NCBI GenBank assembly: GCA_016212475.1
Contig: JACRGC010000014.1
Span: forward strand, 62,001 to 126,000
Origin: Microcaldota archaeon
GTDB lineage: Archaea > Micrarchaeota > Micrarchaeia > Norongarragalinales > SBBD01
Reading direction: 5' to 3'
DNA length: 64,000 nt
Shown: positions 33,733-43,300 of the stretch, piece after piece
How positions within the stretch are numbered: the first letter of the stretch is position 1
How the letters are laid out: the number at the start of each line of letters is the position of its first letter
The notes under the pieces: model-generated
Database searches by the model: none
Seen by the model: only the letters and a program-made list of their open reading frames with translations
Told to the model about the DNA's origin: nothing
Translations under genes and position numbers: made by a program

Positions 33733-35984
33733 TGCAATATCGCATTTGAAAGGATTTTGACTTTTTTATTCCCATCGGAAAGCGCCTCAAATTCAGCTGC
33801 CCGGAGGGATTCGGCCTTTGAATTGGCAAATATTGAATAACTTATGAGCATGCGCTCTCCCTTCCCCAGTTTTTCCTTTTTCCATTTTATGTGCTTTCCA
33901 AAAATTATTTCCGTGACCTCTGATGGCGGGTTTGAAATTGTCGAAAGCACCTGGCCTTCCGGGACGATATCCGTAATCTCCAAATTCTGCAAATCCGCCA
34001 AGTTGTTGAAGATTTCTAGCCTTACGATGTTGTTTTCAAAGCTCTTCTTGAAGTGCACTTTTTCAGAATGCCTTCTTATGCCTGCGAATCCAAACGCTGC
34101 GAAAATCAAAACCAAGGCGGTTTCAGTAAATGGCAATTTGGATGTGCCAAGCGAAAGGAACGCCGTATATCCGGCTGCGTTTTTCCCATTTCCGCCATCC
34201 TCCGTTATTTTTTTTGCATCCAAATTTTCCGCAAAAACGCTTCTTTTTTCCTCCTTGTATTTGACTGCCCACTCGCCCTCCTCGTTTAGCAGCACTTGCG
34301 CGGATCCCAAATCCAGCCTGAATGCATACTCCTTTCCCGCCGGCGAGACCACCTCGACATCCCCGCTAGCGGGCTTGTCGTTTACTTTTACGGCAATTTC
34401 CAAATAGCCTTGGGGTGCATGTTCTGGCACAATGATTTCAATGGTTTCATCTTTGATTTCGATTTTTTTTGGCGCAGTAGGTTTTTTTGGCTCTTCACTA
34501 TTCGCCTCTTCTTTTTTTATTTCAATTTCCTTGCTTGGCTGCGGGGTTGGGGTTGATTTTGGCGATTCAAAGCCTGAGCTTGCAAAAGAAACCGTATTTT
34601 GGGCCGGCGGCAAATTCCCCGAAATCCTCCTAGTAATTGTCGATGCGCCCGCCTTGCAAATAAAATTTTCGCAAACAAAATCCTGCATGTAATAAGCGCC
34701 GTTCCCATACGCATCCTCCTGCCTAAAACTTTCCTGCGGCGGGCAAGCCTTGTCCAGATATGCCAAAGAATTGCTGCAGCATTGGTGTTCCGATGGGCAT
34801 TCCTGCCGAAATGGCTCGAAGGTTGCCGCGATTTCATCGAAATTTGTTTCAAATCCCAAAACAAATATTTTCAAGGAGCAAATTGTTGGGCTTTCCATCC
34901 TTCCTACAAAGAATTTCATTTTTCCAAATTTTCCATTTTCCAAAAATTCAATGCTTGTTTGCCAAATTGCGCTTCCATTCCCGCAGCTTAGATTCCCGGC
35001 AAATGTCTCCGCGGCATACCCTGCATTTTCAAATTCCGCCTCGTAATATGCTTTTCCATCGGCAAATTTTGCCTGTGTGGAAACCAAGCCGATTTTTGGC
35101 ATTCCCCTAAGCGCAACAACCCCCGCAAAATCCGACCGCAATTTCAACGTAATTTTTGGGTATTCGAAAAATTCGCGGCTGTAATACCCGGAAAATTTTC
35201 CCCTGCCATTCGAAACCATTCTTCCAATTGCGCCATTTAGCCTATCCGTTGCTGATTTTGCCGATGCAATCGAAGCCAAATATGTCCCATAGTAATTCAT
35301 CAATTCGTTCTTGTAGTTTTGATAGTCATTTTTGGAAATTTCCATCCATTCCTGGCTGTTTTTGCTCCTCAAAAGCAATATGGGCAGCAAACTTGGGGCC
35401 GTTTGCAAAACCGATGCATCCGCGTTAGCCACCTCATTTGCCTGCTGCATCGAATTTTCATCCCCGAGTGAAATTTCTGTTTTGCCTGCAGCATAGGCCT
35501 CAATCACAACTCGAGCTGAATTTTTAACAAAAGCGCCGGTTTGCGATTTTTCGTATCCCGGACTTATCGTATAGGTGTAGCACCAATTGTCGCAGGAATA
35601 TGTGACCAGGGGGTAAGCGCCGTTGCACCATTTGAAAGTCCCTGCAGGCATCCCTGCGCAATTCCCGCAGGTATCGAATACAGATCCGCACCAAAGCCTC
35701 TCCGATGGTGAAAAAACATCCTCTATTGCATTGCGATCTATTTCAAAAAGCGAGCTTGAATTGGTGATGTTTATGGACATCGAAATATTTTTGGCAATTG
35801 AGAATTTGCCCTCGGATTTTATGGCTGCAAGTTCTGGCGTAATCTCTAAATTTTCAAACATGCTACTTGGAGCCAAGCCTATTTCCAAATAGCTGTTCGA
35901 ATTCTCGTAAACAATAGCAAACTGCGTGATTTCAATTGCGGATGCGCATGTTGCAAGCAAAAAGAAAATCAAGAGCCTTTGCAT
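33729..35984 (-). CDS. Membrane-anchored cysteine-rich surface protein
   Basis: A 751-residue protein. Signal peptide 1-16; first ectodomain with a cysteine cluster at 99, 106, 109, 120, 131 and 135; a helical stretch about 205-260; a beta-rich region about 275-395 (YPKITLKLRSDFAGVV, MPKIGLVSTQAKF); a second cysteine cluster 396-443; a Pro/Thr/Lys linker (~470-510); an Ig-like domain (~515-580). One membrane helix lies at about 610-636. After the helix is a ~110-residue domain (LEIFNNLADLQNLEITDIVP) of DUF11-like style. I cannot name it. The order of cysteine-rich domain, then 'GVV..G.P.I' strand and Ig domain, recalls archaeal fusexins (HAP2/GCS1 relatives), but this is a weak resemblance. 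Overlaps rsmA by four bases. Confidence 0.7.
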   Translation of the reverse strand: MQRLLIFFLLATCASAIEITQFAIVYENSNSYLEIGLAPSSMFENLEITPELAAIKSEGKFSIAKNISMSINITNSSSLFEIDRNAIEDVFSPSERLWCGSVFDTCGNCAGMPAGTFKWCNGAYPLVTYSCDNWCYTYTISPGYEKSQTGAFVKNSARVVIEAYAAGKTEISLGDENSMQQANEVANADASVLQTAPSLLPILLLRSKNSQEWMEISKNDYQNYKNELMNYYGTYLASIASAKSATDRLNGAIGRMVSNGRGKFSGYYSREFFEYPKITLKLRSDFAGVVALRGMPKIGLVSTQAKFADGKAYYEAEFENAGYAAETFAGNLSCGNGSAIWQTSIEFLENGKFGKMKFFVGRMESPTICSLKIFVLGFETNFDEIAATFEPFRQECPSEHQCCSNSLAYLDKACPPQESFRQEDAYGNGAYYMQDFVCENFICKAGASTITRRISGNLPPAQNTVSFASSGFESPKSTPTPQPSKEIEIKKEEANSEEPKKPTAPKKIEIKDETIEIIVPEHAPQGYLEIAVKVNDKPASGDVEVVSPAGKEYAFRLDLGSAQVLLNEEGEWAVKYKEEKRSVFAENLDAKKITEDGGNGKNAAGYTAFLSLGTSKLPFTETALVLIFAAFGFAGIRRHSEKVHFKKSFENNIVRLEIFNNLADLQNLEITDIVPEGQVLSTISNPPSEVTEIIFGKHIKWKKEKLGKGERMLISYSIFANSKAESLRAAEFEALSDGNKKVKILSNAILQ

Positions 35985-36029
35985 GCTATATTCATTACTT
36001 CAATTCGGTCAAAAGGCTTTGGTTGATAA

Positions 36030-36052
36030 AAAATCAACTTTTAGTTGATTTT
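36030..36052. repeat. Perfect 10-bp inverted repeat
   Basis: AAAATCAACT (36030-36039) and AGTTGATTTT (36043-36052) around TTT. It lies between the stop of the small surface gene and the start of the cysteine-rich gene, both leftward, so it may act as a terminator hairpin or a regulator site. Confidence 0.45.
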
Positions 36053-36145
36053 AACCGCCAAAAAAAAGGTTTGCACATGAAAAATTCAATCATTTAAGGC
36101 AATTGGTTTGAAATTCCGCCCTCGCCTGATTTTAAATAAATATTT

Positions 36146-36224
36146 GCAGCGGAATTCCCTTGCCTAAAAGCCGACGAAACAACCCATGAAACCCAAAGGG
36201 CGAAATTGGCAAGGGCTCCGCTGC
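36146..36224. repeat. Long stable stem-loop downstream of small surface protein gene
   Basis: GCAGCGGA (36146-36153) pairs with TCCGCTGC (36217-36224), and CCCTTGCC (36157-36164) pairs with GGCAAGGG (36208-36215), leaving a 3/1 bulge and a 43-base loop. It lies 39 bases beyond the stop of the leftward gene at 36263, so it can form the 3' end of that mRNA. Read on the plus strand the stem is followed directly by ACA (36225-36227), as in H/ACA guide RNAs, and a TATA-like TTTTAAATAAAT lies at 36130-36141, but too close to the stem for a normal start. Confidence 0.45.
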
Positions 36225-36262
36225 ACAAGAATAAAAAAGAAAAAAGGCAAATTGCGCCTTTT

Positions 36263-36862
36263 TCATTCCAAATCTATCCAGACATCATACGACGTATAGT
36301 TCGAAGTTTTTGGAACTATGACTTCAAAGCCAACCGATCCAAATCCGTTTGTCGAAGTTTTTTGCACTATATCCGAGCAAACGAAATAGTTGAACGCGGC
36401 ATCCTTGAAAATCCCAACTCCGTACTGATCCGTAGTGTTTAGGAAGTTGGTTGATGACTGGCCGCAGATAGTTCCGTTGTTCATGTAGTGGTTTCCGGTC
36501 ACATAATACCCTGTCAGTGCAAAGTTGTTATCCGTTGCAGTGTTGTTAAGTGCTGTTGTAAACGGTGTTTGCGGCGTTGCCCCTGCCTTGAAGAAGTAAA
36601 TCTTACCCTGGGTTACAAGCCTTGTGTAAAGTATTGCCGAAGCAGGGTTCGTGTTCAATCTTACGGTGGTGTTGATGTGCCCAAAGAACCCAACATATTG
36701 CTGCATTCTTGTAGTCACGTTTAGCAAAGTGGAAGTTCCGTTTTCCGTTGGCGCAGCTACTGCTGTATTATCCGTTTGTTGAATAGCCGCAGAAGCAAAC
36801 TTTACAGCTATTGCTAAGATCAGCAAAAAGCCTATAGCTCCATACACGTACTTATTACTCAT
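36263..36862 (-). CDS. Small secreted or anchored surface protein, hypothetical
   Basis: A 199-residue protein with a positively charged start and one hydrophobic helix (about 8-26), ending FASA, which may be a cleaved signal or an anchor. The remainder is polar, Thr/Asn-rich and full of N-x-S/T sequons (for example NVTT, NTTV, NGTI, NTTD, NYTS). Two cysteines may pair. It has its own promoter (minus-strand CTTTAAATTC at 36921-36930) and a stable stem-loop after the stop, features seen with abundant transcripts. Pilin- or S-layer-like roles are possible, but no motif proves either. It is divergent from the giant gene. Confidence 0.65.
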   Translation of the reverse strand: MSNKYVYGAIGFLLILAIAVKFASAAIQQTDNTAVAAPTENGTSTLLNVTTRMQQYVGFFGHINTTVRLNTNPASAILYTRLVTQGKIYFFKAGATPQTPFTTALNNTATDNNFALTGYYVTGNHYMNNGTICGQSSTNFLNTTDQYGVGIFKDAAFNYFVCSDIVQKTSTNGFGSVGFEVIVPKTSNYTSYDVWIDLE

Positions 36863-37312
36863 ACTCGCATCAACTCTGTGTTTATTCGATTTGGCAAAGC
36901 GCCCATGCGCAAAACCTATCGAATTTAAAGGGCTGCTAAAAAACTTAGCCAGCCCAGGTGGGAAACAATGGAAAAAAATTTGAGTATATAAGCCTTAGCA
37001 TTTCTTATTGATTTTTTTACGAGGAAAACACAACTGCTTGAGGTGGAAAAAATTGCGTTGGTTCATTTTAATGTTATATCCTCTTGATGGTTCGATTCAA
37101 TGCGATGCTAACTTCGGCAAGCGTTAAAGAATTTTTTGCGATTTCTTTTTAAACCTCTTTTTAAAGGAAATTTACAATTATTGCTTTAATAACAATAATG
37201 AAGCAATAATCAACTATTGAAGAAGCAATAAATTAAGGCTAAAAAGAAGCTGTAATAACCTTTAAATACAACCTGAAATTAATGTTCATTCCGCCTTTTG
37301 TGGGATTAAAAA
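36863..37312. promoter_or_regulatory. Regulatory region between small surface gene and giant gene
   Basis: A 450-base AT-rich region without genes. It holds a minus-strand TATA-like element for the left gene (36921-36930) and CTTTAAATA (37260-37268), about 49 bases before the giant gene's ATG, giving a leader of ~20 bases. A 7-base inverted repeat ATTGCTT (37180-37186) / AAGCAAT (37201-37207) is followed by a third AAGCAAT (37223-37229), upstream of that TATA box where an activator or repressor could bind. Confidence 0.5.
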
Positions 37313-40300
37313 ATGGTTGTCATCCAGCGTAAGAAAGACCAGTTTACAATCACCTTGCCAAAAGATGTTGTAAGCCTCATGGGTTGGGATAAGGGTGTTG
37401 AATTGTACCCCTACCCTGACGATAAGGGAAACCTGATTTTGAAGCAAATAAGTGCAACCGAAAACCCCCCTCTTGAAAGCGATTTGCAAAAAAAGGCAAT
37501 TGGAAAGCACAAAGGCCAAAATGCAATGCTCTTTCCGATGTTTGTTTTGCTGCTTGCCTGGATTGTTTATTTTTTTGTCCAGGGGCTGCCCCTAGCCTTA
37601 AGTGTGCCGATCATGACCGGATCGGAAATAATTGCGCCAATTGATTTTTCGGTCTCCCCAATACCTATTGCAACAATCGACCCAACTCCGAACACTACTC
37701 CTATCCCTTCGCAAACCCCTTCCCCCAACATTTCCCCCTTTCCATCAGATACTCCTTCGCCAATGCCGACCCCTTCAGCAACCTTTTCTCCAACCCCTTC
37801 TGAAACCGCTTCGCCAGCGCCAACCCCAACAACTACTCCCTTCCCCGAATTTTCGCCTTCCCCATCTTCAACTCCGCTTCCAACTGAAGTTGCTTCGCCT
37901 TCCCCAACTCCGACTTTTTCGCCAACACCTACGCAAGACCCTTCCCCAAACATTTCGCCTTCCCCAACAATCGAATCCCCTTTGCCATCAATCGATGCTT
38001 CGCCATTCCCATCCACCAATCCATCTCAAACCCCTTCCCCAAACATTTCCCCATTCCCCTCCGATAATCCTTCGCCAGCCCCAACCCCTTCGGCAACATT
38101 TTCCCCAACCCCTTCCGATTCTCCTTCCCCTATGCCAACCCCATCAACCACTCCCTTCCCCGAATTTTCACCATCCCCAACCGGTTCTCCAAGCCCATCT
38201 GAAATGCCTTCTCCTGCGCCAACGCCTACATTTTCTCCAACTCCTTCCGTTTCAATTTCTCCTTCGCCAACCGCAACAATAATTCCAATTGAAGAAAACG
38301 CATCAATTTCCCTTAAATTAAATCCAACTGCAACTCCTTTCCCATTCATCCAATTCGACCTGCTCGCAAACCTAAAAGCATTCCTTGAGCCATTAAACGG
38401 CGAATCAATCTCCCTATTCCTGAATTCAATTTTCTTTGGCAACCAAACAACCAATTCTTCAGGGGACGCGGTATTTTCCCTCAACCTATCCGAAGGGAAT
38501 TATTCAATACTGGCAGTATACGAAGGAAATTTGGAAAAGAACATTTCGGCAATAAATGCAAGCTTGGATTTAGTCCTGATTTCTCCAATTGTAAATGAAA
38601 CCAACCAAACCCTTGATTACTCCGGAAACCTATTTGCAGATACGTTCCCGCAAGGCGCAAATCTTTTCCTAGATGGTCAATTCCAATCGCTAACGCCATC
38701 AAACCTAACCAATCTCACAATTGGCTACCATTCCGTCCTAATCAACCTCTCCAACTATTCGCAGTATTATGATCCGGCATTTTACATTGCAAATGACTCG
38801 AGTTTATTTGTCAATCTAACCGCTTTTGCATTTTCGGATTCAGCTCTCAATCTAACCAACCAATCCGAGTTTAATTTCACAAAAGGCAAGCGCAAAAAGC
38901 CAACGCAATTCAGCGTGGTTTTCAAGAACAAGAAAAAAAGCTACAAGATAGGGGAAGAGATCGTAATTGATTTGGATTTGCGGGACGATTCCAACAAAAA
39001 AATCAATTCGGGCTCATTCAAGGCCTTTTTGGTATCCGAAGATGGCCAACATGAAGAAGAAGTGGCTTTAAAGGACATTTCGTCAGGAAAGCAGTTGATC
39101 ATTCCGCCCCAAAACTCAATTCAGCCGGGTTATTATTCCATAAATTTCCAAGCGCAGTTCCAAAAGAAAACAATTGTCAAGAAAAACCAAGCAAATGCTC
39201 CTGCAATTGCGCTTGATGTCAACCAAACTTTAAACGGATCGGATCAATTAACCCGAGCTATTCCAACAATTCCAATTCCCTCCATTGAAGAAACCGCCCA
39301 ATTCCCAGGTGCAAAATCAAATGGGAATTCTAACAATCAACCCGCTGCAAATCAAAATCCAAATTCCGCTCAAAATCCAATTGCGCCCCTAAATGAAATC
39401 GCGCCCCAACTCGCCCCCGATGAAATTGAAATAGTTGAAAACGTTGCGGACGAGGGCGAAGTCGATGGCTTTTTCTATGGCCTTGTAAATCTCAACACTG
39501 AAAAAAGCATCTACCTTCCAGGAGAAATTGCAAACATAACGATTGGAGTCCTAAACCCGGACGGTTCAAGGGCGGATTCGGCAACAATTGATGTGCAGAT
39601 TACCTCTCCGACTGGAATAGTTTCAACCTTCTCCACCTACCCTGGAATTATTTCCGACAATTTCAATGGTGAATATTCACTCGCATTCCCTGTCACTGAA
39701 ATCGGAACGTATTTAGTTTACGCCCATGCGCAAAAACCAGAAGTGGGAATCGATTCAGATTTTTCAGATGCATTCGAAGTGCGTTCAAGCAGGGTTTTTG
39801 ACATAAAAAGAAAAGAACCCACATTGATTGAACTAGGGCTAACTCCGGTTACAATTGAAATCACTCCAACTCAAGATGTTTCAAATGCAATTGCCTATGA
39901 ATACATCCCAAGTTCATTTACAACCGGCCCATCATCCCTTTCAGTTACTGATATGGGCAATGGCTACAAGCAAATAACTTTCAATTTGGGAAATCTCAAC
40001 GCCGGCCAAACAAAAACAATTCAGTACTCCTTCGAACCGCCTGCACTTTCCCCGATGCTTTACCTAAATGGCAGGATGAAAATCGAATACGATGCAGGCG
40101 CAATATTTGAAGAGGCGCGCAACTGGACAATTGGAGCTGATGATCGTTTTTTCATCCATGAATTTTATTTCTACTTCAACCAAACCTATTCTGCAGCAAC
40201 GCCCTACCCATGGGAGCCCACCGTTCTTTGCGTAAATCATCCGTATAACCTGACCGTTGGAATCGTCAATGGCATTTCTGCAACGGATGTTGATAACGTT

Positions 40301-43300
40301 TCAATCCAATCCTCAATTGGAGGCCCCTACACGAATCTTCCATCCAATAATTGGGTATTTTGGGCTGGTGATGGAAACCCGCATAATGTGAGCTGGACCG
40401 CTTCAACTACTTCCCCCACATTTGGCTACAGCACAACAAACTTTACGATCAAACCCACCGTAACTGGCTCATACTCCCTTCGAAGTTTCATGGCAACCCG
40501 TAACGGAGTTGTCCAGTTCTCAAGCAATGTAGTTACAGTAACCGTTAGGAACTGCACCCAAATAGAAATTGCAAACAGGGATGTTTCTGTTCGGGGCCCG
40601 GATGGGACGCCGGACATCCTGATGCCCGGCTCAACTGGCTATGTTGCAATTCCGCTATTCAACTATAACCAAACAAATGATTTGAATTCAATTACCGCAA
40701 CCCTATCTATTCTCCAAGGAGCAACCGATCAGGGCTGGTATTTGGAGGAAGGATCTACGCAGCTTTTGAACTTTTCAATTTCCGGGTACTTAGGCAACGT
40801 AACCCCCTTCTTCAATGAAAGCGTGGCGCTTTGGAGGGTTAGGGTTCCGGATGCGGCAGATACCGGACAAACCTACACTGCAAAAATCGTAGTAACCTCC
40901 CCCGGTCAAGCAACAACTTACACTCGTGATTTTACACTTCAGCCCGAATCCGTTGTTTTGTTCACATCATCGGATGATTATGTTGGTAGCACCAATGAAG
41001 ATGCACAAGAGCATTTCAACATGTCCTTTGTAGCCTGCAACTATGGGGATTCTGCAATTACGGATGCAACTATCCAGATAGATTTTCCAACGGCTTATTT
41101 TAATTTCATAAACGCCTTTCCAAACAACAATACGCAATTAAGTTTATCGCCGCAATGGACCAATGTGAAAATAGCTACTTCGCAATGCTGGGGTGGGATT
41201 TTGCGGTTTGATCCAATCGATCTGAACGGGCTTGGGCATCTTTTTACAACTACTGTTTCATGGAGCTCTGGGACAAAATCCGTTTCAGATGACCGCTCGG
41301 TTTTCCAGCCATCCGCGCTTGCCGACAATACTTTCCCCTTCGTCAGGTTCTCTGCTGACAATATTACCTACATGCCAAATGCATCAGTTACGCAAAACTC
41401 AACGGTTAACGTCTACACTAAAATAATCTGGATGGGGGGCACTACGGGAGTTAAAGACGCCAATTTGCACATAGTTAAAACAAATCTGGCGCAGGGCTTT
41501 GTAAAGCCTTATAATTTCACGCAATTTTCTCCACTTCCCGGCTATCCTGTAGGTTCGGTTGGCGAGGGTTGGGTTACAAAATACGGCAGCATTTCAGTTG
41601 TTACGGAAGGAGGCACCAAAGAATTTACCTTCACAACAAATGCCTCGGCAACCCCGGATTTCCAGCCCGGAGGGAAGAGATATTTCTTTTCAGCTAGGGG
41701 ATCGGCCGGAGCGGAAACAGCAGCCGGAAACCCCAACCGTTTCAAGCTTGATGACAATAAGTACGCATTAGTGGTGCAGGGCCCATTTCTCAAGTCATTG
41801 AATTATTATTCCTCGGCTCCAAGCGGAACCCCTACTTTAGGGATGCCATCGACCTTTTCCTGCGGAACTTACAATATCAGCACGGTTTTGTTCAATAAGG
41901 GAAACCGTGACGACTTACTGCTAAACATAACGGATTATTTTCCCTCATCAATCACTCCGGCCAATTACTCCCCCTCCGTCATAAATATTACATCATTAAA
42001 TGCGACGTGGGGCTCTTCCATCAACTTTACCGCCAATGGAACCGCACACCGGCAATCCTTTAATTATTCATTTGTTGCGCCCCTTGGCTCCTTTACAAAT
42101 TCGCAGTTCCAACTAAAAGCCTACAATGGAACTTACCCTGCAAAGCATGATGGCCAGCTGTTTTATGTAAACCTCTCATGCACGGACCTTCCGCAATACC
42201 AAAACGTTTCAGTTACGCCAGCTTCTTCAGGGTTTGGATTTAGGAAGGAATTTTCAGTTGCGGTATATTCCGTTTTCCACAACCTTACGGTAAACCTTTC
42301 AAAATCGCCAGATGGTTTGACTAATTGGTCGGTAATCAATACGACCACTGCGATTTCTACTGGCAGCTGGGCCTATGCAAACTTCTCCCAGTCATTTACC
42401 TGCACAGACATCGGCTCTTGGTATTACAATTTCACGATTTTTGATACGGATGGCAATATCAATACAACAACGGTTTCGCTTGGGACAACCTATACTGTAA
42501 CCAAGGATACTTTGCAAATAAACCTGATAATCGGAAACGCCTCCCTTGCAAACAGGAGCAGTTCCAACAACGACCTTCTTAGGGTTTTGGTAAACGATAC
42601 AAACGGCACATATCTTGGGAACTATGGTCTTAATTTTTCAGTAACATATGACGGGACAAATTACGGCCCAGCTACCCTTAACAATACAAACACAACCGGC
42701 TATTTGGATTACAATTTCAATGCAACCTGCAACCAATCAAACACACAATATGCATCAAGGCCCGACCAAAGCTGGAAGGTTTCGCTTGTAGGAAGCTCCT
42801 GCTATAATGACATCACTTCAACAATTTACGCCCTTCAAATCAAAGGCTATTTGATAAACAATGTAACCAACCCTTCGGGAACATCTAATTTCACAGACCC
42901 AATTGAAATTGTGGGCCAGGGAAATGTGCGGGATGATTGCGGCAATTTCATCTCGCCAGTTGAGGATTCATCAATTGCAACCGTTTTCAACTTCACTGCA
43001 AACAATACAAACAGGCTTTTCAATGGAAGCTCGCTAGGAGGAGGCTTTTACGAGGCAAGGTGGCCATCATCCGAAGATAAGATGGGCGGCTATTACAACC
43101 TAACAATGAATACTTCCGCATCAAAATACTACGGAGCTTTCACAACACAAGTAGGCCCCGACCCCGCATATCTATTCTATTTGTTTGCAAAGCCAAAGCT
43201 TGCGGGCCCATTCGTAAATCCAATTGGCCAGGGCTGGGGAGTTCCTGTAAATTATTCTGTCAATTATACCTCGCCGGTTTGGAACATCAATACAACTGCA

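Noticed and set aside
37567-38484. Minus-strand frames rich in Gly/Val/Glu and a plus-strand Leu/Pro-rich frame opposite the stalk
   Set aside because: They are shadows produced by the repetitive Pro/Thr/Ser codons of the giant gene; compositions are extreme and no start signals are seen.
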